Shown in pieces: positions 44,412-55,689 of a stretch of 64,000 nucleotides of DNA (position 1 is the stretch's first letter; each line of letters starts with the position of its first letter). The notes below the pieces were generated by a model. That model was not told the DNA's origin. It saw only the letters and a program-made list of their open reading frames with translations, and did not search any database. This DNA comes from Erinaceus europaeus (lineage: Eukaryota; Chordata; Mammalia; Eulipotyphla; Erinaceidae). The stretch covers positions 73,749,729 through 73,813,728 of the forward strand of contig NC_080162.1 in assembly GCF_950295315.1 (NCBI RefSeq). Reading direction: 5' to 3'. A program made the position numbers and the translations under genes.

Positions 44412-45618
44412 ATGACACAATTTTCTGTTTCCCCCTTTACCTCTCTGACTGCCCCCAACCTAGCAACTTTTAATCTTACCCTCCTGGATCCAAAGAAGGA
44501 ACCCATTTCCTGTTTATTTGTGTTCCTCAAGGTTCTTGTCTTGATTTCCTCTTCTTCCCACTGTACATTCTCAGTGATACAACCTCAATGATAATGATAC
44601 ATTATACCATGGCTTCAATTTTCACCCACATATACATGAGTCATGAATTTACATTTTCAAAAAAATTCCAACATTCTTTCTGAGCTATGTTTCCTTATCT
44701 GTCTACAGGCTACCTCCACTTGGCTATTCCCAAAGCACCACAAGCCAGCCCAGGGTAGAGACCAGATTTTCGTTCTCCCTCAGGGTTTCCCACTTCTACG
44801 AATGAGATCTTGTAGCCATGAGACATTTGCACGAGCTGTTCTACCAGTAGCACATTCCATCTGTACCTCCAGCAACAGTACCCTTTACTAGTTCATGCCT
44901 CTTCATTCTCCATCTCCTGGTGGGGTGATCACTTCCTCAGAGACCACGTTATTTGTTCCAATACTCACCAGCAACGTACATTTTCCCATTCATCACTGTG
45001 ATTACTGTCTCTATCACTAAATTATACAAGCTTCCTGAGATGGAGATTAAAATGTCCTTTTGCTCATCATTAAGTTCCCTTGGTTTAGGACAGTGTCTAG
45101 CCAATAGCAGATAACTAGTGATTATTTTTAATGGGCTATGTACATTTAAATCGTAATCAATAATGTAGCATATGCTTTAAAAAAATCAAAACTCTGCCAT
45201 TTGTGGCTATACTGATTGGTTCAAATGTGAACATCTGACTAGAACTTGGACATTTCTTTTCTCCCTGAGTCAGAGGACTTGCAACCTGAGAGCTGTGGTG
45301 GCTCAGACTGCTGACTACTTAGCGACTTCCAATCTCTCCTTCCTCAGTAAAAGAACTCCAATTTTAGCAGAGTACATTGCCACATTGGGTGAAAACTACA
45401 TATCCCAGCTGATCCTGGGGCAGTTCAGATCAATGATATACAAAGAAATCAAATCAATGACATACAAAGACATGTGTTCTATGTCACTTCTGAGATAAGA
45501 CCCAAACAAGGAGCAGGTTATAGCCTTTCATCTTTCCATTTCTTCACTTCTTCCCAGGATGGCACTTCAGCAGCAATCTTGAGCCAGGAGGCAACCTTGA
45601 AAATAAAAACACTCTTCT
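44412..45618. other. Intergenic, no gene seen
   Basis: Unique sequence. The 'gtagcatatgctttaa' style AT-rich parts and short open frames carry no recognisable function. Confidence 0.4.
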
Positions 45619-45905
45619 TCTTCTTTTTTTTTTTACATTTCTTTTTTTTTAATATTTATTTATTCCCTTTTGTTACCCTTGTTGTTTTCTTGTTGTTGTT
45701 ACTGATGCCGTCATTGTTGGACAGGACAGAGAGAAATGGAGAGAGGAGGGGAAGACAGAGAGGGGGAGAGAAAGATAGACACCTGCAGACCTGCTTTACC
45801 GCTCGTGAAGCGACTCCCCTGCAGGTGGGGAGCTGGGGGCTCAAACCCGGATCCTCACGCAGATCCTTGCGCTTTGCGCCACCTGTGCTTAACCACCCAG
45901 CTCCC
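45619..45905 (-). mobile_element. SINE-A, reverse, with target duplication
   Basis: Body and head are clear ('gataggacagagagaaatgg' in related form; reverse B box 'caaacccggatcc'; head end 'ttaaccacccagctccc'). Flanked by ataaaaacactcttct at 45603-45618 and 45906-45921. Confidence 0.85.
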
Positions 45906-46234
45906 ATAAAAACACTCTTCTAAAATGATGGAGTTGTCAAATAGCAATGGCCTTTGCCAACAGTCACCCAGCCCCTGTCTTCTTACTCCCAAATTTTTTT
46001 TTCATAAGAGAGAATACTTTCCTCTGACAGTGAGAGACAGAGAAATAAGACTTATAAACCCATGTTTTTCCTGAGGCTCAACTTCACCCCACAGTCACAG
46101 GAGTAGTCAAGTGTTCATATTTTCATTAAGCTAATTCACATTGGCTTCCTTCACTTGCAGGTAAGAGTTTGGCAGTATGTAGTCTGGAAGTACAGATACA
46201 GAAAGGACTTCAAGATCTTTCCTCAGTTTAAAAT

Positions 46235-46400
46235 GTAATCAAACAACTTATGTTTACTGAGCACTATTCTAAGGACTTTACCTACACTATCTCTTGCCAT
46301 TGTTCCTACAACCCTACAAATTAGGTACCATCATCATGGCCATTTTGAAGATTAGGAAGCTAAGGCACAGACAGGTAAATATCTCCCGGCCATACACCTA
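46235..46400 (+). repeat. MIR-like ancient SINE
   Basis: 'tttactgagcactattctaa' then 'gaagattaggaagctaaggc' has the MIR order. Confidence 0.6.
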
Positions 46401-47030
46401 ATAAGAGATATGTAACTGTAACCCAGGCAAAATACACAACTATCAGGAATGATTTTTGCATTCTCCTCCTGACCTGTGCTGGTCTCCAATAGCAAAATCT
46501 GACACTGTGCAGGCTGTTTATCTGAGAAGTAATCTTAGGAAGCAGAAGTGAAAAGACAAGAAGATGAGACAGAAAGTGTATGAGTAAGATCACTGCTATT
46601 GCAATAGGCTTAAATAGCTGCTCTTTGAGAAAGGTACAGAAACAATGGGCTGAGTGATCTAGAATGCTTCTCACAACTGTTCACCTAAGTGCCAAGATGG
46701 GGGCAGAGCTCCTGCAGGGATGAGAAACGCCAATAACACAGGAAGCATGGGCTGGGAAGCTGATAGTTCTTGGTGGGTCTAAACTTGCACAAAATTTCCC
46801 ATTACAACTTCAGCAGAAGTGAGAGGTGGGCAAATGGGCAGTATTAATGTCAAGGCCTTTGCTCCACCGCTTCCTAATCAACAAATGCCACATCTATTCA
46901 GATATGCACCCAATACTTAACATATTTAGGAGGCTCAGAGGAGACTGAGCCTAGGAGTGTGACTGATTGGTCTCCTTGGTCTCCTCTAAGTCAATCACAG
47001 GTATCCCAGCAGATGACAGGTTCCCACACT
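46401..47030. other. Intergenic, no gene seen
   Basis: Unique sequence without recognisable exons. A 104-codon minus-strand frame (46360-46674) has hydrophobic stretches but no family match. Confidence 0.4.
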
Positions 47031-47040
47031 CTGGAAAACT

Positions 47041-47333
47041 TTTTTATTCCTCCAGGATATCACTGGGGCTCAGTGCCTGCATTATGAATCCACTGCTCCT
47101 AGAGGCTATTTTCCCCATTTTGTTGCCCTTGTTGTTGTTGTTATTGCTGTTGGATAGGACAGAGAAATGGAGAGAGGAGGGGAAGACAGAGAGGGGGAGA
47201 GAAAGATAGACACTTGCAGACCTGCTTCACCACTTGTGAAGCGACCCCCCTACATGTGGGTAGCCACAGGCTCAACCAGGATCCTTGCACTTGGCGCCAC
47301 ATGCGCTTAACCCACTGCACTACTGCCTGGTCC
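47041..47333 (-). mobile_element. SINE-A, reverse
   Basis: Complete reverse copy from the 3' module (ccaggatatcactggggctc) to the head ('actactgcctggtcccc'). Short flanking duplication ctggaaaac (47031-47039 and about 47335-47343). Confidence 0.85.
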
Positions 47334-47344
47334 CCTGGAAAACA

Positions 47345-47475
47345 TTTTTAAAGATTTATTTTACAAGAGAAGAGAAGGGCAGAAAAATACTATGGTGCAT
47401 GTGGTGCTAGGGGTCAAGCCTGGGGCTCACACATGCAAGTCCTGCACTCTGCCCGTGGAACCACCTCTCCAGTCC
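47345..47475 (-). mobile_element. SINE-E, reverse
   Basis: 'gatttattttacaagagaag', reverse B box 'ggtcaagcctgggg' and reverse head 'ggaaccacctctccagtcc'. Confidence 0.55.
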
Positions 47476-47940
47476 TCTGGAGAGCATCATTTAAGTCAGC
47501 CAAGTCTGATGAGAACAGCTTTTATTCCATCACTGCTTGGGAGAGGCTCTCTATATTTTCCTGGGCATGAACTAAATGTTTATGTTTTCCTAAAATTCTT
47601 GTGTTGAAATCTAATCTCCTACATAATAGTATCAGAGGTGGAACTTTGGGGAGGATGATTAAATTATAAGATCAGAGCCTTCATGGATGGGTTTAGTGCC
47701 ATTATAAGAATAGACCCCAGAGAGCTCTCCTGTCCCCTCCATCAGGCGAGGACAAGAAGATGGCCATCTATGAACATGGAAGCAGGCTCTCACCAGACAC
47801 GGTATCGTCCAGCACCACCTACACTTCTGGTTTCCTCCCAAACTGTAAGAAATAGATTTTTGTTTATTTACTTTTGCAGAGTCAGGAATTCATGTATGCA
47901 TGACTCTAGTTCTATGGGCTATATTTTCATTTAGATAGAG

Positions 47941-47941
<1 letters not shown>

Positions 47942-47980
<39 letters not shown>
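47942..47980 (+). repeat. (CA)n microsatellite
   Basis: About 19 CA units next to a SINE-like segment. Confidence 0.95.
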
Positions 47981-47981
<1 letters not shown>

Positions 47982-48108
47982 GAGAGAGACCAGAGCACAG
48001 GTACTCCCTTTACTGCCACTGCACCTCCCACGTGGTGCCTGGGCTCCAATGGGGTCAAGCACATGGAAAAGCGCACACCCTATCCAGTGAGCTCTCTGTC
48101 CCTCTAAA
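47981..48108 (-). mobile_element. SINE-E, reverse, degraded
   Basis: 'gagagagaccagagcacagg' body and a reverse head 'atccagtgagctctctgtcc'. Confidence 0.5.
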
Positions 48109-49039
48109 TTCTTGTCTACAAGCCCCTCAGCCTATGGTATTTTGCTGTAGAAGTTGAAGCTGATAAAGAAATGGACAAAGAAGGAGGCTGCCCCAGTTAA
48201 CATAAGGCCCCAAGATTGCCAAAGAAGAAAAAACTCTTTTTCCTAAATTAACAACATGTACTTAGGGGGTCAGTAGAAGTTACAAAGAGGTAGAGAAGAA
48301 AACAGAAAGATAGAACAGTATCCAGAAAAACAGCAGAATCCTGTAATTCTAGCTGTAAAGCTGAACAAGAATATTTTAGGGATGGGGAAAAGTAAGATCT
48401 AATGTTCTTTTTGTGACACAGAAATCTTTGTTATCACAAACATCAAGAAAGTCGTTTGCACACCTGAGTGCTATATGTGTAAGATTCTTTATCAAAAATG
48501 AAAGAGAACAGGTAGGTATTACATCTGGGTCAAACTGTTAAGGAAGAAGCAGGGAGCTCGGGAGCAAGAAGGGGAAGCAAGTAGCAGTAGCCTTTGCTTA
48601 CAGACTAGAAGCATGAATTTCAGCTGGTCTGGCCAGAAAAGGAATTTATTGATGTCCTGCCCTTTATTCCCTTGGGTCATCCCAAGCAGAGAGCTTCATT
48701 CTTTGGGTCCTCAGACACTTGCTCAGTCAGAACAATCCAAAACTGGCAGAGATTTAATATCCTTGGGCCTCCCTTATCCAGGAAGAAAGAGAAATCAGTG
48801 AATAATACATATTCCTCCACATCCCTCACTACCCCCCCAGGCCCCTCCTTAAAGCAATTCTGATAAAGGAATCTTGGACTTCTTGGCCCAAGCAGGAGTG
48901 AGTTCCAGGTGGCCATGTAGCGAAACTGCTCACTAGCAGACCTTTTGCTGGCATTTCTGTCTTCCCTATTCTTTCCAGGGTCACCTCCTACAGATGATGG
49001 CCATAATACCTCCCACCCCACAAGTTCTTTTAGAATCTT
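48109..49039. other. Intergenic, no gene seen
   Basis: Unique sequence. Overlapping short frames at 48613-49021 have no protein-family features. Confidence 0.4.
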
Positions 49040-49155
49040 TTAATACTTTATTTTATTTTAGTAAGAAAGAGAGAAAGAGATACAGAGAGTGGCAGAGATA
49101 CAGACACACACAGACCAGAGAAAGCACTGCTTAGCTCTGGCTTATGGTGGTAGGA
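49040..49155 (-). mobile_element. SINE-B fragment, reverse
   Basis: GA-rich body and 'gcactgcttagctctggctt', truncated before the head. Confidence 0.65.
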
Positions 49156-49159
49156 ATGA

Positions 49160-49357
49160 TTTAAAAATATATATTTATTTATTTATTCCCTTTGGTTGCC
49201 CTTGTTGTTTTATTATTGTAGTTATTATCATTGTTATTGATGTCATTGTTGGATAGGACAGAGAGAAATAGAAAGAGGAGGGGAAGACAGGGGGGGAGAG
49301 AAAGATAGACACCTGCACACCTGCTTTACCTTCCTTCCTTCCTTCCTTCCTTCTTTC
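49160..49357 (-). mobile_element. SINE-A fragment, reverse, ending in (CCTT)n
   Basis: Body (tgttggataggacagagaga; cacacctgctttacc) but no head. The head is replaced by a (CCTT)n array at 49329-49356. Confidence 0.7.
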
Positions 49358-49364
49358 TCCTCTT

Positions 49365-49500
49365 GGGGCTACAAAGTAGCTCACCTGGATAGTGCACCTG
49401 CTTTGTCATGTATAGAACCCAGGTTCAAACCCAGCCCCCACCACTCTGGAGAAAACTTCAGTGCCACAGTGTGTTTGTCTGTCAGTCAGCCCCTCCCTCC
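49365..49500 (+). mobile_element. SINE-E, sense
   Basis: Head 'acaaagtagctcacctgg', B box 'aggttcaaaccc', and a CT/CTCC-rich end. Confidence 0.55.
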
Positions 49501-49954
49501 CTCCCTTCCTCCCTCTTCCCCATCCTCTATGAACAAAATTGGCCTGAAGCATTGAAGCCTATATGATGAAGAAAAAAAAAATGAGAAAAAGAAAAAGAAG
49601 ATCTCTTTTCTGCCCCTCCAGCCTAGGGGGCATGTGACAGCTCTTGCAAATGAGACAACATAAAACCAATGCTCTCTGACTTCTAAGACTAGACTGGAAA
49701 AGGCAGTGAAGTTTCTGCTAGGTTCTCTTGGGATACTCTCAGAAGGCAAATGCTATGCTATGAGGAAGCCCAGACCACTGTGGGAGGCCACATGCTGGTA
49801 ATCTGACTCACAGGCAGTATCATGTGCTGGTTATGTAGCATTATTTCTGGTTGATTTCAGACCCAGCAGTTGAGTTACCTCCCAGCTGATGACCAGAGAC
49901 ATACAGTTCCCACTGTGCCCTGCTAAATTTTTTGTTTGTTTCCTGTAATTTTTT

Positions 49955-50070
49955 TTTTTAGAACACTGCTCAACTCTGGTTTATGGTGATGCAAGGGATT
50001 AAACCTGAAATTTTGAAGCCTCAGGCATAAGAGTCTCTTTACATAAACATCATGCCACCTCCCCCTCCCA
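49955..50070 (-). mobile_element. SINE-B, reverse
   Basis: 'aacactgctcaactctggtt' and 'ttgaagcctcaggcataaga' mark a diverged reverse SINE-B. Confidence 0.65.
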
Positions 50071-50107
50071 GTGAGTTTATTTATTTATTTAAAGTGATTT
50101 TTTGTTT

Positions 50108-50246
50108 TGTTTTGCTTTTTATTAATCTTAGAGAGGAGGAGAGAAAATCAGAGTAACTCTCTGGCATATGCAATGTTAAGGATCAAATTTAGGACCTCCT
50201 GCTTGGAAATCCAGTTCTATCCACTGCACCACCTCCTGGGCCACAC
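50108..50246 (-). mobile_element. SINE-C, reverse, diverged
   Basis: GA-rich body, 'ggatcaaatttaggacc' and the reverse head 'ccactgcaccacctcctggg'. Confidence 0.6.
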
Positions 50247-50503
50247 CACAGAATCTGTGAGGATAAGAAAATGATTATTTTCTGTGGATAAATTTTGGAG
50301 TGGCTTTTTATTTTTATATAAATAGTAACTAGACCACATCCCAAATAAACCACCTGCACATAAATCTTGTATAGGAGAGAATTCAAGACCAAAACAGATT
50401 TAGATTCACAGAACTTCTCCATTTCCCTATTCTAGGTTTATTTCAGTTCTGGTGGAAGATACCTCAGCTTAATCACCACAACAGGCTTAAATCTCTCTCT
50501 TCC

Positions 50504-50812
50504 CTTCCCTTCCTCTCTCTCTCTCTCTCTCTCCCTCTCTCTTACTTCCTCCCTCCCTCCCTCCCTCCCTCATGAATTCACTGCTCTTGGTGGCCATTTT
50601 TTCCCCAATGTTATCGTTGCTGCTACTGTTGGATAGGAGAGAGAAATGGAGAGAGGAGGGGAAGACAGAGGGGGAGAGAAAGACACCTGCAGACCTGCTT
50701 CAGGGCTTGTGGAGTGACATCCCTGCAGGTGGGGAGCCAGAAGACTTGTGTGGGTCCTTGCACTTTGTATTATGTGTGCTAAACCCGGTACACCACCACC
50801 CAGCCCCTGAGA
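50504..50812 (-). mobile_element. SINE-A, reverse, preceded by CT/TCCC array
   Basis: 50504-50571 is a (CT)n/(CTCC)n array. 50572-50812 is a reverse SINE-A (atgaattcactgctcttgg; body; 'ccaccacccagcccc') with the B box deleted. Confidence 0.75.
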
Positions 50813-51109
50813 CTTAAGCCTTTTAATGGTCTCATTAGTTTAGGTAAAGATGGGTTTATACAATGGAATTGCTGATTAGGCAACTGTTCCTCCATTATCT
50901 GCTACCACAGCTACCACTACTCCTAAAGTAGTGCTCCACCAACCACACAGTCCTGAGAGTGGGGGAATGGAGATTCCCCACAAGGAAACTAGTTTGCAGA
51001 AACCAGGTCTTGCCAATTCTGTTCAGGGATCAGGAGGCAATGAACTTCAAGGGTAGATAAATGTCCCTCAACCCAGAGGTGTGTGCCTGTTAAGCTTGGC
51101 TGATACTGC
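50813..51109. other. Intergenic, no gene seen
   Basis: Short unique stretch with no recognised feature. Confidence 0.4.
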
Positions 51110-51230
51110 TACTGGAGAAATAGCTCAACTTATAGAGCACCAGACTTGCATGAGGTTCCTGGCACCTCATGTATCACAGACGTGCTATGGCTTTTCTCTC
51201 CTCTGTGTGTGTGTGTGTCATGTAAACCCC
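51110..51230 (+). mobile_element. SINE-E, sense, degraded
   Basis: 'gagaaatagctcaacttata' resembles a SINE-E A box. The B box is weak. Confidence 0.4.
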
Positions 51231-51271
51231 CTTCTCTGATATTCAATGAATATTTTTTCTTTTGATAGAGG

Positions 51272-51412
51272 ATTAAATAGGAGAGAGAGAGAAAGAAGAG
51301 ACTCCCTGCACCACTGCTCCACTGTTTATTGAGGCTTCCCCTCTGCAGGTGGCGATGGGCTTGAAACTGGGTCCTTGTACATGATAACATGTGTGCCACC
51401 ACCCATCTCCAA
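51272..51412 (-). mobile_element. SINE-D, reverse
   Basis: 'gaggcttcccctctgcaggt', reverse B box 'cttgaaactgggtcc' and head end 'gtgtgccaccacccatctcc'. Confidence 0.7.
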
Positions 51413-51414
51413 AA

Positions 51415-51471
51415 GTAAAATAAAATAAAATAAAATAAAATAAAATAAAATAAAATAAAATAAAATAAAAA
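51415..51471 (+). repeat. (TAAAA)n pentanucleotide microsatellite
   Basis: About 11 near-perfect units. Confidence 0.95.
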
Positions 51472-51602
51472 CCCTCAACCAATTGTGATAATTCTACTCC
51501 CATTGCCAAGGATTGGTTTTGGGATGGACATGTAAGAAATAAGATGCCAATAAGATGTGAAGAAAAGATTGGTGGTTGTAGGAAGTGGTTAATAAAAGAG
51601 CT

Positions 51603-51629
51603 TCTCTCTCTCTCTCTCTCTCTCTCTCA
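51603..51629 (+). repeat. (CT)n microsatellite
   Basis: About 13 CT units. Confidence 0.9.
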
Positions 51630-51689
51630 GTGTTAGCCCTAATGGGATCTTGCACACATGCATGATCCTACCACTTTCTGACTATTTTT

Positions 51690-51890
51690 CCCCCACTCTT
51701 TTCTTTATTATTCCAGGTAGAGAGAGACATAATGAGAGGGACAGATACCACAGTACTGCTATACCATCCATGGAGCTTCCCCAAGTAGTATGTGCTCTCA
51801 TGTGGTCTTGAGGGGGAAGCTCAAACTCCAAAAATGGCCTCCAGGAGCAGTGGGTTCCCAGTGATAACCTGGGTGACAATTAAAAAAAAA
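51690..51890. mobile_element. Reverse SINE-E fragment followed by sense SINE-A 3' module
   Basis: 51690-51832 reads as a reverse tRNA-like SINE ('gagagggacagataccacag'). 51833-51890 is only the sense 3' module (ctccaggagcagtgggttcc, gtgataacctgggtg) with an A-run. Confidence 0.5.
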
Positions 51891-52339
51891 GTTAAAAAAT
51901 ATATTGTTAGAAAAGTCGTAATGCATTTTCGCATAGAAAAACATAGATATTTCCCCATCTTCTCTGTTTTTGTTTTCAGAAGTTCAGAGTGTCCATCTCA
52001 GTTTTAAAGAGAAGTGGGGCTGCAAAATTTCAATTGTTATTTGGCTACAAATTCAAATAACTTGAATCTGGAGATTTTTTTTTTTCCAAAATAGGAAGTT
52101 TAGAGGTAGGTATATTCAAGGGTGAGAAAGAGATTGTTGGACAATATTACCAAAGATCCAGATTCTTTCTATTGTTTTGTACCATCATCATCCACTTTCT
52201 GGTTTTTATTCTCGGTCTTGTCTCTCATAGCATCAGGATGGCTGCTAGAGCTCCACACGTCACACATTACTATTTAACTATTTTCAAAGATGGAAGTTAG
52301 GACACACTGAGGTCCTCCTCCTCTTCCTCCTCCTCTTTC

Positions 52340-52478
52340 TCCTTCTTCTTCTGAGTGAAGAGAGAGACCCAGAGATAGTTTACCTGCTAGGGCTCATAAC
52401 TTACCAAACCTGAGGGCTGGAGTTTGAGCTCATAGTGATATGTGCGCTTAACCAGGTACACGACTACCCAACCCCCAA
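52340..52478 (-). mobile_element. SINE-D, reverse, diverged
   Basis: Reverse head 'gcgcttaaccaggtacacga' and 'gactacccaaccccc'; GA-rich body. Confidence 0.6.
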
Positions 52479-52504
52479 CCCAAAATATTTTCATGTGTGG
52501 AATT

Positions 52505-52618
52505 AATGGAATCCTAGGTTCAATTCTCCACACCACCAAAAGCCAGAGCTGAGCAGTGCTCTGGGAAAAATAAAGAAAAGAAAGAGAGAAAGAAAGGAAG
52601 AAAGAAAGAAGAAAGAAA
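52505..52618 (+). mobile_element. SINE-B 3' part with (GAAA)n tail
   Basis: Starts just before the B box ('aggttcaattctccac'), then 'aaagccagagctgagcagtg' and a (GAAA)n-like tail. Confidence 0.65.
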
Positions 52619-53129
52619 ACTAAAATTTAAAAAAAACAGACTGGCCTGAGGCCTATATAGTTTGGATGATGTGACAACCTCTCCTGTTACATTCTTTGGC
52701 TTTTCTTGAACCTAGACAGAATCTTTCAAATACCTGCATACTGATAAGAACTCCAGGTTCTCGGCTAGACGGAAGTACTTAGAGACTGCACTAAAGCGGC
52801 CTTCTTGAACTATTTCTTTATTGCCATATTAGAAAGCATACCCTGCTAATATTTCTCCGCTATTTTCTGTATGTGCAATGTGTTATTATATTATTGAGTT
52901 TATCTTCCTCAGCTACACATACCCATAATTCCTGCATCAATATGCTTGATTTTCCCTGGAACATTCCTAAACATGTATAGATGGTTATGTCACCCTAATT
53001 CTACATGGCAAAACCCAGACCCCTTCCCCTCTCTGAAGCTTGCTCTACAGCCTTTTCTGGCCAAGCTTGTTTATCAACTTATAGTTATCTTGCCCCAAAG
53101 TCCTTCTTTTCTATCCAGTTGTTTCTATG
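52619..53129. other. Intergenic, no gene seen
   Basis: Unique AT-rich sequence; the 88-codon frame at 52946-53212 runs through the SINE-D micro-insert and is not credible. Confidence 0.4.
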
Positions 53130-53145
53130 ATTTTTGGACAAATTG

Positions 53146-53184
53146 TAGCGTGCACTTAAGCAGGTGCATCACCACCTGGCCCCA
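53146..53184 (-). mobile_element. 39-bp tailless retropseudogene of SINE-D 5' end
   Basis: On the - strand it begins tggggccaggtggtgatgca, the SINE-D head, and stops in the same place as the insert at 10507. It lies between 16-bp direct repeats (atttttggacaaattg, 53130-53145 and 53185-53200) and has no A-tail, body or B box. Confidence 0.8.
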
Positions 53185-53200
53185 ATTTTTGGACAAATTG

Positions 53201-53904
53201 AACCACAGGTGACTAACATAAAATTTGCTACCAGGAACAGGGGCCTTACTTGTTATATCATCATGAAAGATTCAGGTCAACTCTCTGCATTTCCATTCCA
53301 GAAACTAATCTTCTGTCTCTTCTTACTTTCCGTAATAAGGAAATAGTAAGAAAGAACAAGCTCACTCTTGGTGTGATGCAGCTCTCTTAATTCTCAATAA
53401 TTCCAAAGTGGAGGTACAGATAGCAGTTCTACACCCTGAAACAAAGTACAATTTAGATGCTTACTGGAGTTTTATTTTAGATCTGACAAAAGGAATGGTT
53501 TAAGTTAAATTCATAATGGCTTCAGCATTCTAAGTTTTGCATGAGAGAAAGAACCCAAAACAAATGAGCTTCAACAGCAAAGTGGGAGAGTCACACAGTA
53601 GTCATAGACCAGTTATGTTTTTCTTCTAGTTCACTCTCAACAATTTTGAGTGATGGGCACTATCTTTTTTTTTTTTTTTTTTTACAAAGGGTTTGGAAAG
53701 GATCAGAAATGGCAATGCAGCCATTTCTTCCTTGCCCTTTACTGGTACCACCCTAAATTTTCCTGGTAAGTATACATTTCCCATGCACATGCCAACCAGG
53801 GTAAGAAGGAGGACCACAAGCCCAACATGTCTGTCTTCAATCCAGCCTGGGACTCTCTTCTTTTGCTCTCAAGTTTCTCCTGTGGTTGGAATAGCCTTCA
53901 TACC
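53201..53904. other. Intergenic, no gene seen
   Basis: Unique sequence with a poly-T run near 53665-53683. Confidence 0.4.
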
Positions 53905-54105
53905 TACCATTGGTTCAGCACTTTCTGTGTGTCAGGTACCTTCCCAAACATGTAATGTGCTATTTTCATAAACTCTCCATAGCAACCCAGAGAAGAAACC
54001 AAGGCACAGAGAAGCTGAATACACTGCTCCTCAGCCCAACTACATCACAGAGCCAACAAGTGGTGAACTCAGGATTCAAATTCATGTCATTCAAGTGCCT
54101 CCAAA
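53905..54105 (+). repeat. MIR-like ancient SINE
   Basis: 'gcactttctgtgtgtcaggt', 'caaggcacagagaagctgaa' and 'ggtgaactcaggattcaaat' follow MIR order. Confidence 0.65.
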
Positions 54106-54144
54106 GCTTTATACCTAAACTATCACCTGCTTATTCTCTCTCTC

Positions 54145-54476
54145 TTTAATTTCTTTATTGAGAGATTAATGGTTTACAGTCAACAGTAAAATACAATAGT
54201 TTTTACATTGCCATATAACAATACAACCCCCACTAAGTCCTCCTCTGCCATCATGTTTCAGGACCTGAACCCTCTCTGCCACCCAAGTCTTTTACTTTGG
54301 TGGAATACACCAACTCCAGTCCAAGTTCTGCTTAGAGTTTTCCCTTCTGATCTTGTTTTTCAACTTCTGCCTGTGAGTGAGATCATGCCATATTCATCCG
54401 TCTGTTTCTGACTTATCTCACTTATCATGATATCTTCAAGCTCCATTCAAGATGGGGTGAAGAGGGTGAATTCACC
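54145..54476 (-). mobile_element. L1 3' end, antisense
   Basis: Same segment as 16850 ('gagattaatggtttacagtc', 'cctcctctgccatcatgttt', 'tctgacttatctcacttatc'). It is 5' truncated. Confidence 0.75.
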
Positions 54477-54545
54477 ATGAACCTGCGACCTTGGAGCCTC
54501 AGGAACAAGAGTCTCTTTGTGTAACTATTATGCCATCTACCCCTT
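54477..54545 (-). mobile_element. SINE-B fragment, reverse
   Basis: 'accttggagcctcaggaaca' and 'aactattatgccatctaccc' are the reverse head part of SINE-B. Confidence 0.6.
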
Positions 54546-54581
54546 TTCACTTTTCTCATTTTTCCACATAATAATTTAGTC

Positions 54582-54810
54582 ACTTCACGAGCAGTGAAGC
54601 AGATCTGCAGGTGTCTGTCCTCTCCCCCTCTCTGTCTTCCCCTTCTCTCTCAATTTCTCTCTGTCCTATCCAGCGGCAATGACATCAGTGGCATATTCAT
54701 CAATAACAACAACAACAAGGGCAACAAAAGGGGAAAAAATAACCTCCAGGAGCAGTGGATTTGTGGTGCAGGCACCTAGCCCCAGCAATAACCCTGGAGG
54801 AAAAAAAAAA
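54582..54810 (+). mobile_element. SINE-A, sense, headless
   Basis: Starts after the B box ('cacttcacgagcagtgaagc'), then CT body, 'acaacaagggcaacaaaag' and the 3' module with an A-run. Confidence 0.8.
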
Positions 54811-54814
54811 TTAA

Positions 54815-54895
54815 CCCCCCCAGGTCCTCCTCTGCCATCATGTTCCAGGACATGAAATCCCCCCACCCCCAACCCAGAGTCCTTTACTTTGGTGT
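54815..54895 (-). mobile_element. L1 3' fragment, antisense
   Basis: 'aggtcctcctctgccatcat' and 'agagtcctttactttggtg' match part of the element at 54145. Confidence 0.6.
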
Positions 54896-55689
54896 GTCTT
54901 AACTCTCTTGGACCAAGCTATATTCCAGTTTGAATGCCTTCCTCTGAGAAGCCTTTCCTGGTGCTTTTAGTCAAGTGTGACTTCTGTACTACAAGTATTC
55001 ATGATAAAACTGGTCATCTTCCTTGATTATCACTATCTAAGTAAGTACCCCATCCTACCTTCCATCAGTCGTCATCTCCCAGTGTTCCTGCAATCTCCCA
55101 GCAACCATTTTACAGAAAGGAAGACTGAGTCTCACAGAAGTTAAGCAATTCAATTGTAACTACACAGCTAGGGAGTGGTCAGATGGGATCTCAACCCAGG
55201 TCAAAATCTGTCCAAGTCCGCATGTTGCCATAGGTACTGATGAACTCTTAGAATTTAAACCAGGAACCTCTGCCTGCCTTCCTCTGGCTCCAGAGGTCAT
55301 TGGAAGCTAAACCTGGACTCAAAAGAATAGAGGGAAAAAAAGAGGAAATAGATGATGTTGAACTGAAGAGTCAGGATGGCAGCTAGCATTTCTGAAGCTG
55401 TCATCAACACACCCTTGCAGCCTAGGTATCCACATCTTTAAGCAAGCCATAGTATTTACATGACCTGGGGCTCTGACCTAAGATGATTTTTCATTTTTCA
55501 GCAGCTCTACCTTAGGTGAGTGGACAACCATACAACTTCCTAGTGATGCTGTGAGGATGCCAGAAGACAGAATGGAACTTCAGGGTAGTGCCCACAGACC
55601 AGCAGCAGGACTCCAATGCCTCCTTGTGACAGTTATTTATGCTGTTTGGCAGCAGCCAGATATGAGCTAGAGAGTACATCCGGGGACCA
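54896..55689. other. Intergenic, no gene seen
   Basis: Unique sequence upstream of SRXN1; 'agaagttaagcaattcaatt' near 55137 may be an eroded MIR. Confidence 0.4.

Noticed and set aside
45474..45923. 149-codon frame with DRTERNGERRGRQ motif
   Set aside because: The motif recurs in many frames because it is the translation of reverse SINE-A bodies.
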